Source: Bacillus sp. REN10
GTDB lineage: Bacteria > Bacillota > Bacilli > Bacillales > Domibacillaceae
Assembly: GCF_016820555.1 (NCBI RefSeq)
Contig: NZ_JADHDW010000007.1
Coordinates: 1-64,000 of the forward strand
Reading direction: 5' to 3'
DNA: 64,000 bases
Shown here: in pieces, positions 1 to 8,884 of the stretch
How positions within the stretch are numbered: position 1 is the stretch's first letter
How the letters are laid out: the number at the start of each line of letters is the position of its first letter
Made by a program: the position numbers and the translations under genes
The notes under the pieces: model-generated
Told to the model about the DNA's origin: nothing
Seen by the model: the letters and a program-made list of their open reading frames with translations, nothing else
Database searches by the model: none

Positions 1-72
1 GAACGGATTCGAAAGCGGGCGGACCTGATTATTTACAGCTGCATATGCAAGCAAAAACAACGTCAGAAATGT

Positions 73-78
73 TATAAT
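73..78 (+). promoter_or_regulatory. Candidate extended -10 promoter of the proline symporter gene
   Basis: A perfect TATAAT preceded by TG (70-71) forms an extended -10 element about 100 bases before the symporter start. No good -35 is visible, which is tolerated with an extended -10. The leader that follows carries a G-rich/C-rich inverted segment (about 120-139) that could fold before the ribosome binding site. Confidence 0.45.
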
Positions 79-179
79 AGCTTTCCGGGGTCTAGCCTCC
101 AGTGTGTTAACGCATTAAAGGGGTGGGGGCAGCCCCTCTCAACATCATAGATTTTTCATAGAAAGCGAGGGGTTTTTAT

Positions 180-1655
180 ATGTTGGATTATTCTTTAATT
201 GCATCTGTTACGGTGTATATGGTTGGAATGCTGTTCATTGGTTATTTTGCTTATAAGAAAACATCGAATTTATCTGATTATATGTTAGGTGGACGCGGTT
301 TAGGACCAGCCGTTACTGCTTTAAGTGCCGGTGCTTCAGATATGAGCGGATGGCTATTAATGGGGTTGCCTGGGGCAATGTTCGCTACAGGTCTCAGTTC
401 ATCATGGATCGTTATTGGGTTAACACTCGGAGCATGGGCCAACTGGCTCTATGTCGCACCTCGATTAAGAACTTATACAGAAGTAGCGAATGATTCCATC
501 ACGATTCCAGGCTATTTAGAAAATCGTTTTAACGATCAATCCAAAATTCTGCGTTTAATTTCTGGATTAGTTATCTTGATTTTCTTCACCTTCTATGTTT
601 CTTCAGGAATGGTTTCTGGAGGAGTATTATTCCAAAATACCTTTGGACTTGAATACCACACAGGCCTTTGGATCATCACAGCTGTAGTTGTTTCATATAC
701 TCTTTTTGGTGGATTCTTAGCCGTAAGTTGGACAGACTTCGTTCAAGGTTTAATTATGTTCCTTGCTTTGATTCTCGTTCCTGTTGTTACGCTAATGCAT
801 ATCGGCGGATTTGGACCAGCTATTGATACACCGCGCTCTATTGACCCTGATTTACTGGATATTTTTAAAGGAGCTAGCTTCTTAGGTGTTGCTTCCTTAT
901 TCGCTTGGGGTCTTGGGTACTTTGGACAACCTCATATTATCGTTCGCTTTATGGCGATTACGTCTGTGAGAGAAATTAAAAAAGCGCGTCGCATCGGCAT
1001 GAGTTGGATGATTTTCTCTAGTATTGGGGCAATGTTAACAGGCTTTTTAGGAATCACGTACTATCAACAAAACGGATTAAAAATTAGTGACCCTGAGACG
1101 ATTTTTATTAAACTAGGCGAAATTTTATTTGATCCAATTATTACAGGCTTCTTAATTTCTGCGATTTTGGCGGCGATTATGAGCACGATCTCTTCTCAAT
1201 TGCTTGTTACGTCAAGTTCACTAACAGAAGATTTATACAAAACATTTTTCCGTCGCTCTGCTTCGGACAAAGAGCTTGTCTTCTTAGGACGTTTATCTGT
1301 TCTTCTTGTCTCAGTTATTGCTCTCATCCTTTCCTGGGAAAAGAGCAAAACTATTCTTGATCTTGTGGGCTATGCATGGGCAGGATTTGGTTCTGCATTC
1401 GGTCCAATGATCATTCTCAGCCTTTATTGGAAACGGATGACGAAATGGGGAGCGTTAGCAGGAATGGTAGTAGGTGCTGTAACTGTTATTGTCTGGTCAA
1501 AGATCGGGTTATCAGATACGTTATACGAAATGATTCCTGGTTTTGCCGCAAGTTTTCTTTCCATCATCATTGTCAGCTTGTTAACAGCGAAACCATCCGC
1601 AGACATTGAACAGCAATTCCAACAATTTGAGCAAAAATTGAAAGAAGAAAGTTAA
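180..1655 (+). CDS. putP: Sodium/proline symporter (SSS family, PutP-like)
   Basis: This is a 491-residue multi-pass membrane protein of the sodium:solute symporter family that imports proline with Na+. The N-terminal segment with the GGRGLGPAVTALSAGASDMSGW block, the SITIPGYLENRF motif and about 13 hydrophobic segments are typical of PutP, and the length is normal. The start ATG follows an AGCGAGGGG ribosome binding site. A strong terminator ends the unit. The next gene encodes a PucR-type activator resembling PutR, which supports a proline-utilisation role. The catabolic genes putB and putC are not in the window and could lie to the left. Close paralogues such as OpuE (osmotic proline uptake) cannot be excluded; the neighbouring regulator favours catabolic PutP. 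Confidence 0.87.
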   Translation: MLDYSLIASVTVYMVGMLFIGYFAYKKTSNLSDYMLGGRGLGPAVTALSAGASDMSGWLLMGLPGAMFATGLSSSWIVIGLTLGAWANWLYVAPRLRTYTEVANDSITIPGYLENRFNDQSKILRLISGLVILIFFTFYVSSGMVSGGVLFQNTFGLEYHTGLWIITAVVVSYTLFGGFLAVSWTDFVQGLIMFLALILVPVVTLMHIGGFGPAIDTPRSIDPDLLDIFKGASFLGVASLFAWGLGYFGQPHIIVRFMAITSVREIKKARRIGMSWMIFSSIGAMLTGFLGITYYQQNGLKISDPETIFIKLGEILFDPIITGFLISAILAAIMSTISSQLLVTSSSLTEDLYKTFFRRSASDKELVFLGRLSVLLVSVIALILSWEKSKTILDLVGYAWAGFGSAFGPMIILSLYWKRMTKWGALAGMVVGAVTVIVWSKIGLSDTLYEMIPGFAASFLSIIIVSLLTAKPSADIEQQFQQFEQKLKEES

Positions 1656-1680
1656 TTTCATACTTCCACCTTTCAACAGG

Positions 1681-1713
1681 CGAAAAGGACTGGACGATTC
1701 CCAGTCCTTTTCG
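1681..1713 (+). terminator. Intrinsic terminator after putP
   Basis: A perfect 13-bp stem (CGAAAAGGACTGG and its complement) with a 7-nt loop lies 25 bases after the stop codon. The stem is A-rich on the left and T-rich on the right. Confidence 0.9.
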
Positions 1714-1741
1714 TTGTCTTTGCGTATATTGGAGGTATAAT
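1714..1741 (+). promoter_or_regulatory. Sigma-A promoter of the PutR-like gene
   Basis: The -35 element TTGTCT (1714-1719) and a perfect -10 TATAAT (1736-1741) are separated by 16 bases. It begins right after the putP terminator, so the regulator is an independent unit. Its position rules out an upstream ATG at 1749 as a usefully translated start. Confidence 0.65.
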
Positions 1742-1775
1742 TAAGTGTATGATAATAGAGAAGGAGGAATTTTTG

Positions 1776-3011
1776 ATGAGTGTGTTATTAGAAAAAATCC
1801 TTTCTCTAACCGATATCAATGAGATTACGGAATTGATTAGTCAATTTTTAAAGAAGCCGATTGTGTTAGAGGATGATCAATTTTCTTTATTGGCTTACAG
1901 CTCTTATTCAATAGAAGCTTTCGATAAAGCCAATAAAGATACCATTTTCTCCAAACGCTCACCCATCCCTATTTTAGAAAAATTTATTGAGGAAGGAATT
2001 ATTGAGCAATTAAAATCGATTCCAGAACCTTTTCGGGTAAAGAAAATTAAAGAAATTGGACTTAACCAACGTGTTGTTACTAGCACCAAATATAAAGAGC
2101 AAATATTCGGATATATTTGGGTTCAAGAAACGAAACCTCCGCTTACTCATGAAGAATTAGATTTTCTTCATAAAGTCTCCTCTCATATCGGAATGCTGCT
2201 GTATAAGAGGAAACAATTAAATCTTATGAAAAATAAAGAGAAAGATCATTTCTATAAAAAAATAATTGATCATGCTTATCAAAATGAAAATGAAATTAAA
2301 TGGGAAGCAGCCAACCATAACATCATCCTTCCCACTACATTTATTGTTAACGTTTTCACTATGACACAAATAGAAGATGACAGCTTTGACGAATTAACAG
2401 AAACGGTGAGATTGTTTGCCAACGCCTTAAAGCACCCCTCTCATCTATTCCTTGATCAGCAAAACATTGTGGTTCTCATTGGCAGCCGCTCTTTAAATAA
2501 CAGTCTGATTCATGAAAGCGCACTGGAACTGACACACACGATCTTCAGTCAATGTAAAGACCAGACCGTCTATGCTGGGATTGGAAACGAATATTCTTCA
2601 ATCTCGAAGTTAAGAAATAGCTATTTAGAAGCTTTAGAAGTTATTAAAGTCGCTAAATTTCTCGGTTCACCTACACGAATTTCGCCGGACTATCATAAAT
2701 TAGGTGTATTCCGATATTTGGAAGCGATCCAGCGCCATAACTATGAAACACAATATATCAATCAAGATTTAATGAAACTGAAGAAAAAAGATCAAGAAAG
2801 TCAAAGTGATCTATTAAAAACAGTGGAAGTCTTTCTAGAAAATAATTGCCGGATGAAACAAACAGCGGAACAGCTTTTTATCCATCCGAATACGTTAAAA
2901 TACCGAATGAAGCAAATCGACGAACTAACGGCAATTAATTTCCACGATGTTCATGTTAGATGCCAATTATTTATTGACCTTCAACTGTTGAAACGAGAAG
3001 CCTCACAGTGA
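1776..3011 (+). CDS. putR: PucR/CdaR-family transcriptional activator, PutR-like
   Basis: The 411-residue cytoplasmic regulator has an N-terminal PucR-type sensor region, a central GGDEF-like region, and a C-terminal PucR helix-turn-helix. The last shows as an LLKTVEVFLENNCRMKQTAE segment followed by LFIHPNTLKYRMKQI. In Bacillus subtilis, PutR of this family activates proline catabolism in response to proline. An in-frame ATG exists at 1749, but AAGGAGG at 1761-1767 sits 8 bases before the ATG at 1776, so I chose the latter. Adjacency to putP supports the PutR assignment. Other PucR-family activators share the same architecture, so the symbol is an inference from context. Confidence 0.7.
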   Translation: MSVLLEKILSLTDINEITELISQFLKKPIVLEDDQFSLLAYSSYSIEAFDKANKDTIFSKRSPIPILEKFIEEGIIEQLKSIPEPFRVKKIKEIGLNQRVVTSTKYKEQIFGYIWVQETKPPLTHEELDFLHKVSSHIGMLLYKRKQLNLMKNKEKDHFYKKIIDHAYQNENEIKWEAANHNIILPTTFIVNVFTMTQIEDDSFDELTETVRLFANALKHPSHLFLDQQNIVVLIGSRSLNNSLIHESALELTHTIFSQCKDQTVYAGIGNEYSSISKLRNSYLEALEVIKVAKFLGSPTRISPDYHKLGVFRYLEAIQRHNYETQYINQDLMKLKKKDQESQSDLLKTVEVFLENNCRMKQTAEQLFIHPNTLKYRMKQIDELTAINFHDVHVRCQLFIDLQLLKREASQ

Positions 3012-3066
3012 AAATAGATGACATTTCTAAAAAATAATGTAAAAATATAAAGAGGAGGCGATCAGT

Positions 3067-3228
3067 ATGAAAGTTTTTATCGGATCAATTATCGTCATTC
3101 TGCTACTAGGGTTTGGAGTTTGGCTAATGCTGTCCCCCTCTTTTAAAAGAGTTGGTGACACGGCCTACAAACTAAAAGAAAAATTAGAGGAGGATGAGAA
3201 TGGAGAACGCAAGCAACACAAAGGGTAA
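3067..3228 (+). CDS. Small single-pass membrane protein of unknown function
   Basis: This is a 53-codon gene with a strong AGAGGAGG site 6-8 bases before its ATG. Residues 1-23 form one hydrophobic helix (MKVFIGSIIVILLLGFGVWL), followed by a charged tail rich in Lys and Glu. Its last 29 bases overlap the start of the SPFH gene in another frame, which implies translational coupling. I do not recognise the family. The tight coupling suggests it works with, or helps localise, the downstream SPFH protein. Confidence 0.65.
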   Translation: MKVFIGSIIVILLLGFGVWLMLSPSFKRVGDTAYKLKEKLEEDENGERKQHKG

Positions 3229-4036
3229 GAACCGCAAAATTATTGGCGGAGCCATTGTCGCGATTACATTAGCTTTAGGTGCACTTATCTTTTCTATGTT
3301 TATTGAGAAAATTCCAAATGGCTATGTTGGTGTTGTCTACAGTCCAAACGGCGGCGTGCAAGAAGAAACATTAGGTCAAGGATGGCATCTTGTCGGGTTG
3401 TTTGATAAAGTCACAGTTTACCCTGTCAGAATGCAAACCGTCAATTATAAAGACATCCAAGTGGCAACATCTGATGGAAAAAACGTTACAGTTGATTTTG
3501 CCTATAACTATAGCATTCAACCAGATAAAGTGGTAGACGTATTTAATAAGTTTGGCCCGATTCCTGTAGAGCAAATTGAAGAGTCTTACTTAAAAACAAG
3601 ACTATGGGACGCTGGCCGTAAAGCGATCGCCAAATACTCGGTCATCGATACATACGGAGAGAAATCATCAGAAGCAGCGGTGAATGTCCAAAATTTATTT
3701 TCTGAGGATATTGGCGACCTAGGGTTTGCTGTCGATAACTTAACATTAGGTGTGCCAAAGCCAGATAAAGCGACTCAAGCAGCCATTGATCAGCGGGTGG
3801 GTGCAGCACAAGAGTTAGAAAGAAAACAAATAGAATTAAAGATTGCTAAGGCAGAAGCTGAGAAGAAAAAAATCGAAGCCCAAGGGATTGCCGAATACAA
3901 TGAAATTATTAAAAAATCAATCTCTAAAGAAGTCATTCAAAACAAATGGATTGAAAAATGGGACGGAAAAATGCCAAAAGCCACTGGCTCTAACCAATTA
4001 ATCGAAGTTCCAATCGATGAACCAGTAGCGAAATAA
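3200..4036 (+). CDS. SPFH/prohibitin-type membrane protein
   Basis: The 278-residue protein has one N-terminal membrane helix (about residues 13-34). An SPFH (band 7/prohibitin) domain follows, with IPNGYVGVVYSPNGG and LGQGWHLVG typical of prohibitin-like members. A Lys/Glu/Ala-rich coiled coil lies near residues 205-235 (QELERKQIELKIAKAEAEKK). Such proteins oligomerise at the membrane and organise microdomains. Two in-frame ATGs exist at 3194 and 3200. The AGGAGG at 3188-3193 touches the first and is 6 bases from the second, so 3200 is the start. It forms a two-gene operon with the preceding small membrane protein. The precise function is unknown. Confidence 0.8.
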   Translation: MENASNTKGKNRKIIGGAIVAITLALGALIFSMFIEKIPNGYVGVVYSPNGGVQEETLGQGWHLVGLFDKVTVYPVRMQTVNYKDIQVATSDGKNVTVDFAYNYSIQPDKVVDVFNKFGPIPVEQIEESYLKTRLWDAGRKAIAKYSVIDTYGEKSSEAAVNVQNLFSEDIGDLGFAVDNLTLGVPKPDKATQAAIDQRVGAAQELERKQIELKIAKAEAEKKKIEAQGIAEYNEIIKKSISKEVIQNKWIEKWDGKMPKATGSNQLIEVPIDEPVAK

Positions 4037-4047
4037 AGTGAAACTTC

Positions 4048-4081
4048 AATCAGTGGTGGTTTTCTTCATCCCCCACTGATT
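4048..4081 (+). terminator. Hairpin after the SPFH gene
   Basis: AATCAGTGG pairs with CCACTGATT across a loop of about 16 bases, 12 bases after the stop. The T-run is poor, so termination may rely on the stronger hairpin at 4177-4228. Confidence 0.55.
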
Positions 4082-4107
4082 GTTAGTTGAACCAATCGGG
4101 CGTTTAC

Positions 4108-4168
4108 GGGCTGTTGATCTCTCACCTACACGTCTGCGTTTCTCTGCTATGTTGAGAGACAGCCCGTT
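4108..4168. other. Structured intergenic sequence of unknown role
   Basis: CGGGCTGT and CTCTCA on the left pair with TGAGAG and ACAGCCCG on the right, leaving a 4-nt bulge and a loop of about 25 bases. It lies between two convergent genes and upstream of a separate long terminator, so it is not needed to explain termination. Confidence 0.4.
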
Positions 4169-4176
4169 AATGTGAG

Positions 4177-4228
4177 ATCAAAAAGAAGACAGTGAGAATG
4201 GAGCCATTCTCACTGTCTTCTTTTTGAT
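4177..4228. terminator. Long bidirectional terminator between convergent genes
   Basis: The two arms (4177-4201 and 4204-4228) are perfectly complementary over about 25 bp, with AAAAAG at one end and CTTTTT at the other. It can therefore work in both directions. The stop codon of the acyltransferase gene (4210-4212) lies inside the right arm. Confidence 0.85.
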
Positions 4229-6057
4229 ATTCTCCCTTTTTCTATCTCATTCAAAATGAGGGACGCGTACACCTCTGCCCCTTCTTTCGATAAATGAACC
4301 CCATCAGGCGCGAAATAATTCGGATGATTGGCACTTGCTTGATACCAATCCACCAAGGTAGCATTCGAAAATTGCCCCGCTACTTCTTGTAAACCCGCAT
4401 TCACTTCTCTTTCCCATGGACGTGGAACACGCGTATTCATTAAAATAATCATTTTATCAGAACCAATAGACTCAACCATCTCAGTTAGCTGTTTTTTAGC
4501 AAACGGCCCATTTGACCCTAAACCAATAATGACCGCATCCCCTAACAGTCCCTGCTCTTTTATTCCTTGAGCAACCTTTATTCCTTCTGACATTTGCCGT
4601 CCGATTTTCGCGTCCATCACTAAATCTGGAAACTGCTGCTTTAAAAAAGGAGCAACATCGATCATCACGGAATCCCCTATTGCTGTGACAGTTTGCACCT
4701 CTTTCTCTTCCTGCTGTTCAGCTTGTATAGAGGAAGACGCCTCCTTCTCGTTAACAGGTTCCTCTTTCTTCTCAGATGCTGAGTGCTGAACAGTTTGAAT
4801 GGCGGTTTCTTTCGGCATTACAGACTTGTCTGAATCTGCTCCAGAAGCAGGAGCCATATAGATGCCAAATGTCGAAACGAACAATACAATCACCGCACTG
4901 CTCACAATAAACCAACGTGAAGGAGATATATCCTTCATTCTCCACTCCCCTGCTCGCCAAGCGTGGAACCGCTCACCTAGCAAGCCTTTTCGAACCGGTT
5001 TTTCAATTAATTGATATGATAAAGCAGACAATACGAAAATTAACAAAAGCTGAACACTGCCTCTTACTATATTTCCTTCGCTTGTATCCACTGCTGGACT
5101 TGTCAATACAATCACGGGGAAATGCCATAAGTACATGCCATAGGAACGTTCACCAATCCAACGCAACGGTTTCCAGCTAAGCAATTCCCCTAAACGGCTA
5201 GCTGGATGGGCAAGCACCGCCACGATAATCGCTGTGGCAACCGACAAAAACACCATCCCCCCGCGATATAAAAATGTATCATATTGACTAGAAAAGCCAA
5301 CCATGAGGAAAAACACAAGCAAACTTAAACTCCCCATCACATCAAGAAAGTTTCTTGGCCCCTCCTCCACTTTTGCGGAAAGCTTCCGGCTAGGCCAAAT
5401 CATTGCTAAGGAGGCACCGATTAGTAACGAAAACGCTCTCGTATCTGTTCCATAATACACACGGCTCGGATCCATGCCAGGTTCATACATCAAAAACATC
5501 AATAGCACTGATAACAACACACCTAATACAGTGACCCCTAGCAAAATATGACGCTTGTGTATATATTTCAAGCCCAAAAAGATCATAACTGGCCACATTA
5601 AATAAAATTGCTCTTCGACAGCTAAAGACCAAAAATGTGTTAATAAAGACGGTTGAAACCGATCAAAATATGATACATCTTCAAATATAAACCACCAGTT
5701 GCTGACATATAATAAAGCTGCTAACACATCTCCCCTTAGATGAACTAAAAACGCTTGATCAAATAATGTCACATAAGCAACGACGATAACGATCATTGTC
5801 AGCATCGCTGGAAGAAGCCGTCTTGCCCTTCGAATCCAAAACTGCTTAAAATTAATTCGTTGCGTTCGCTCCCACTCAGCCATTAATAAATCCGTAATTA
5901 AATAACCCGACAGCACAAAAAAGACAGTGACCCCAAGCATTCCTCCAGACATCCCTGGAATCTCTAAATGATAAAAAATCACGGCCAACACCGCTAACGC
6001 TCTTAATCCATCTAGACCAGACATATAACGACGATTTCTTTTTATCGGCTCAGGCAT
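4210..6057 (-). CDS. OatA-like acyltransferase: acyltransferase-3 plus SGNH esterase domain
   Basis: The 615-residue membrane protein has an N-terminal acyltransferase-3 domain with about ten hydrophobic segments, including GLDGLRALAV and FYHLEIPG with the conserved His. An extracellular linker and a C-terminal SGNH domain follow. The SGNH signatures are visible: AIGDSVMID (Ser block), GLGSNGPF (Asn block) and DGVHLSKEG (Asp-x-x-His). Family members O-acetylate peptidoglycan or other surface glycans, moving acetyl groups from the cytoplasm to outside. An in-frame ATG at 6075 has no good ribosome site. The ATG at 6057 is preceded by GAGAGGTGAG, so 6057 is used. The acceptor glycan is not determinable from sequence. 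Confidence 0.85.
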   Translation of the reverse strand: MPEPIKRNRRYMSGLDGLRALAVLAVIFYHLEIPGMSGGMLGVTVFFVLSGYLITDLLMAEWERTQRINFKQFWIRRARRLLPAMLTMIVIVVAYVTLFDQAFLVHLRGDVLAALLYVSNWWFIFEDVSYFDRFQPSLLTHFWSLAVEEQFYLMWPVMIFLGLKYIHKRHILLGVTVLGVLLSVLLMFLMYEPGMDPSRVYYGTDTRAFSLLIGASLAMIWPSRKLSAKVEEGPRNFLDVMGSLSLLVFFLMVGFSSQYDTFLYRGGMVFLSVATAIIVAVLAHPASRLGELLSWKPLRWIGERSYGMYLWHFPVIVLTSPAVDTSEGNIVRGSVQLLLIFVLSALSYQLIEKPVRKGLLGERFHAWRAGEWRMKDISPSRWFIVSSAVIVLFVSTFGIYMAPASGADSDKSVMPKETAIQTVQHSASEKKEEPVNEKEASSSIQAEQQEEKEVQTVTAIGDSVMIDVAPFLKQQFPDLVMDAKIGRQMSEGIKVAQGIKEQGLLGDAVIIGLGSNGPFAKKQLTEMVESIGSDKMIILMNTRVPRPWEREVNAGLQEVAGQFSNATLVDWYQASANHPNYFAPDGVHLSKEGAEVYASLILNEIEKGRISKRRQ

Positions 6058-6075
6058 GCCGCTCACCTCTCGCAT

Positions 6076-6347
6076 AAACGTTCATTTTCTTCTCATTCAT
6101 CTCATTCTATGTTCAAAAGATACTAAGTATATTACCACTCTATTTCCCCATCATCAATCTATTGACCTATCCTTTCTATCCCAAAATTCCGACGGCTTTT
6201 TTCTGCAATTTTTCAGCAAATTCACTCGATGATAGGACGGATAAAGGAGTGAAAAAGTTTGGCAGATTTTCGAATAACAAGATTATGTTCCATAAAAAAG
6301 ATGCTATGTGAACGAACCTCGCTTCCATAGCACCTTTTTCTAACCAA
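6076..6347. other. Intergenic region, 272 bases
   Basis: The region contains the upstream region of the acyltransferase gene and the terminator at 6294-6339. A potential 23-codon TTG reading frame preceded by AAAGGAG (about 6245) ends inside that terminator. I do not regard it as supported. No other feature is seen. Confidence 0.4.
6294..6339. terminator. Intrinsic terminator after the FeoB-associated gene
   Basis: TGCTATG pairs with CATAGCA around a 17-base loop, flanked by AAAAAAG and CCTTTTT, so it can serve either strand. It follows the feo genes, which read leftward. Confidence 0.7.
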
Positions 6348-6512
6348 TTATTTATGAATTTTGTTGGGATCGATGGCTACATCGCAAGTCGTTTCACATG
6401 ACTTCTTCAAATCGCAAGCCGCGCATTTTCCTTGTTTACTTCGTTTCACATATTTGACAATGGTCCAGGCCGCGTAACCAAAAATGAGGGCACCGATGAT
6501 ATAGTTAATCAT
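6348..6512 (-). CDS. FeoB-associated Cys-rich membrane protein
   Basis: This 54-codon gene lies 21 bases after feoB. It has an N-terminal hydrophobic helix (MINYIIGALIFGYAAWTIVK) and a short basic stretch. Four Cys follow as GKCAACDLKKSCETTC, the hallmark of the FeoB_associated family found at the end of many feoAB operons. Its start ATG is preceded by GGGGAGG. The Cys cluster is thought to bind iron or a metal centre near the FeoB pore; that role is inferred from the family. It is very likely co-transcribed with feoA and feoB. Confidence 0.85.
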   Translation of the reverse strand: MINYIIGALIFGYAAWTIVKYVKRSKQGKCAACDLKKSCETTCDVAIDPNKIHK

Positions 6513-6533
6513 TTTTAATCCTCCCCTACCTTT

Positions 6534-8543
6534 TTAAGAAAAGCCTAATAGCTGGCCGCCTTGATAAATGATGAACGCCAACACATAAGCAATAGTTAAC
6601 GCATATACAATTGAAAAGACCGTCCATTTAGCAGAACCTGTTTCTTTACGAATAATCGCAACGGTGGCTAAGCAAGGAATATAGAGCAAAATGAAAACCA
6701 TAAAGCTAAATGCCGAAAGCGGTGTATAGGCTTCAGCCATAAGTCCTTGTAACGATTCCATATTCGGTACATGATAAATAATATTCATCGTGGACACCAC
6801 GACTTCTTTTGCTAGAAATCCTGTTAGTAAAGCGGCGCCTGCCTGCCACGTGCCAAATCCAAGCGGCTCTAGCACGGGGGCGATCGCCCCGCCAATGGAG
6901 GCTAAAAAGCTGTCATCCATTGACACGCCTGTCCCGGTTGGCCCCATATAGGTTAACAGCCAAATGATAACAGAACCACCAAAAATAAATGTCCCTGCTT
7001 TTTTAACGAATCCTTTCCCTTTATCCCATGTACTTTTTAACAAACCTTCTACTTGTGGAACACGATAAGGAGGCAATTCAATAATAAAGACCGACGTTTC
7101 GTTTTTCAAAATGGTACTGGAAAATAACTTTGCTAAAGTCAAGGCGATGACAATACCTAGCACATACAATGAAAGAACAATGAGTGCCTGATGCTCAGCA
7201 AAGAATGCACCAACAAATAACGCATAGACGGAAAGCCGTGCAGAGCAAGACATGAGCGGCGTTAATAAAATCGTTAACAATCGTTCCTTTGGCTGCTCAA
7301 TGGTGCGAGCCGCCATCACTCCTGGCACATTACAGCCAAAGCCGATAATCATCGGAATAAATGCTTTTCCGTTTAAACCAACCGATTCCATCAAGCGATC
7401 CATCACTAAAGCGACACGTGCCATATAACCTGAGTCCTCTAAAACGGAAATAAAGAAGAACAAAATTAAAATTTGGGGCACAAATACGAGAACTCCCCCC
7501 ACACCGGCAACAATTCCATCCAATATGAGCGATTGAATGAAGGAAGAGGCACCAAGTGCAGTTAACATCGATTGCAATCCCCCAGTCAGCGGTCCAGCAA
7601 TGAATCCGTCTAATGCGTCTGAAAGCGGCATCCCAAGCCAATCAAACGTCAGTTTAAACATCAAAAACATCGCTGCTAAAAAAAGCGGAATGCCTAAAAA
7701 TCGATTCGTCACGACCGCGTCAATTTTTTCTGTTAACGGCTCTCCTTTATCCGATTCAATGCTCACAGCCTTTGTCAGCACATGATCAATAAACTCTTTT
7801 CTTTTCACATAAATAAGCTGATGAAGCGTAGTTGTTCCTTCCTGTTCACGCACTTCTGTGAGCGCCGCTTCCATTATGTCGAGCAATTTTGCTTCTAACA
7901 CATGCTGCTTTAAAAAGTCGTACACCGCTTTATTACCTTCAAACAGCTGGATCGCTAACCAACGGTGTGGAAGATGCGCTAGTTTTTCTTGCCGTTGAAT
8001 CAGGGCAGACAAACGATCAATCCCTTTTTCAATGACTGGCCCATAATATAAACGGAATGATTGTTTCTCGACATCCTGCATCTGTTTCTCGAGTTCATCA
8101 CAGCCTTTTCCTGCCCGTGCAACAACTGGAACAATCTTTATGCCAAGCTCCTTCGCTAATTGTTGTTCGTCGACGAAAATCCCGCGGCCTTCAGCGACAT
8201 CCATCATATTTAAAGCAAGCATCATTGGCTTTTCATACTCTAATAGCTGTACGGTTAATTGTAAATTACGCTCCAGCTGATTGGCATCCACAATATTTAA
8301 CATGCTTGTAAACGATTCATTCAAAAGAAAAAACGTGACGACACTTTCATCACGAGATAAAGGGGCTAACGAATAGACCCCGGGCAAATCAATTAAATGA
8401 CCGCTTCCATCTTTTAGCACTCCTACTTTTTTCTCGACGGTCACGCCGCTCCAGTTGCCAACATGTTCATAAGAGCCAGTTAAATTATTAAATAAAGAAG
8501 TCTTTCCCGTATTCGGATTTCCCAGTAAAGCAATTTCTTTCAT
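6534..8543 (-). CDS. feoB: Ferrous iron transporter FeoB
   Basis: The 669-residue Fe2+ permease has an N-terminal G domain with G1 GNPNTGKTS, G3 DLPGVYS and G4 NMMD. A helical insertion domain follows, then two Gate (nucleoside recognition) domains with MIIGFGCNVPGVMAARTIE and PLMSCSARLSVYALFVGAFF, and a C-terminal helix. Length and order are those of intact FeoB. The ATG at 8543 overlaps the feoA stop (ATGA), so the genes are translationally coupled, and the GNPNTGKT loop begins 8 residues later as expected. An upstream start at 8594 lies inside feoA and is not used. A second, split FeoB occurs at 50.8-53 kb. Confidence 0.95.
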   Translation of the reverse strand: MKEIALLGNPNTGKTSLFNNLTGSYEHVGNWSGVTVEKKVGVLKDGSGHLIDLPGVYSLAPLSRDESVVTFFLLNESFTSMLNIVDANQLERNLQLTVQLLEYEKPMMLALNMMDVAEGRGIFVDEQQLAKELGIKIVPVVARAGKGCDELEKQMQDVEKQSFRLYYGPVIEKGIDRLSALIQRQEKLAHLPHRWLAIQLFEGNKAVYDFLKQHVLEAKLLDIMEAALTEVREQEGTTTLHQLIYVKRKEFIDHVLTKAVSIESDKGEPLTEKIDAVVTNRFLGIPLFLAAMFLMFKLTFDWLGMPLSDALDGFIAGPLTGGLQSMLTALGASSFIQSLILDGIVAGVGGVLVFVPQILILFFFISVLEDSGYMARVALVMDRLMESVGLNGKAFIPMIIGFGCNVPGVMAARTIEQPKERLLTILLTPLMSCSARLSVYALFVGAFFAEHQALIVLSLYVLGIVIALTLAKLFSSTILKNETSVFIIELPPYRVPQVEGLLKSTWDKGKGFVKKAGTFIFGGSVIIWLLTYMGPTGTGVSMDDSFLASIGGAIAPVLEPLGFGTWQAGAALLTGFLAKEVVVSTMNIIYHVPNMESLQGLMAEAYTPLSAFSFMVFILLYIPCLATVAIIRKETGSAKWTVFSIVYALTIAYVLAFIIYQGGQLLGFS

Positions 8544-8767
8544 TCTGCCTTCACCTGAATCAACGCGGCCTCTTTTTTCCGAATTCCTACACACTGCCCA
8601 GAAGATTCAATCATACATGGACCGCCAAAAGGCATTTGACATTTCAAACAAATCTCCGTCCCTTCACTAATCCCCATATCCATCAATCTTCTCCGCACCG
8701 TCTCTTGTAAAGTGGAAAAATCATCAATCACGGCTCGTTGCCCTTTTTTAAGATCTGATATATTCAA
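8540..8767 (-). CDS. feoA: FeoA, SH3-like accessory protein
   Basis: The 75-residue FeoA domain protein contains RRRLMDMGISEGTEI, the classic FeoA turn, and a C-terminal strand. It assists FeoB in ferrous iron uptake. The start appears to be TTG at 8767; a G-rich stretch (GGGGGTTAGAG) lies about 10 bases upstream. It overlaps feoB by four bases. A promoter with a possible Fur-type dyad lies 35-60 bases upstream. Confidence 0.9.
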   Translation of the reverse strand: MNISDLKKGQRAVIDDFSTLQETVRRRLMDMGISEGTEICLKCQMPFGGPCMIESSGQCVGIRKKEAALIQVKAE

Positions 8768-8800
8768 AGGCTCTAACCCCCATAAAAAATCAAACTATAT

Positions 8801-8827
8801 TTGAGAACTATTCTTGATATTATTATA
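8801..8827 (-). promoter_or_regulatory. feoAB promoter -10 with possible Fur dyad
   Basis: On the minus strand TATAAT (8827-8822) is followed by an imperfect inverted repeat, TTGAGAA-CTA-TTCTTGA in plus-strand sense (8801-8817). It matches a Fur 7-1-7 box only partly. The position over the transcription start fits Fur repression of iron uptake, but the box is weak. Confidence 0.4.
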
Positions 8828-8884
8828 CTACTTTATTTCGCCTGTTTATATCACAAAGCTGTGAATACTATCTGACAACGAAAA

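Noticed and set aside
1-179. Upstream riboswitch for putP
   Set aside because: A G/C-rich pairing exists near 120-139, but no known riboswitch pattern is recognised and the window begins too close.
6258-6329. 23-codon TTG reading frame with AAAGGAG upstream
   Set aside because: It ends inside a terminator and the peptide shows no recognisable pattern.
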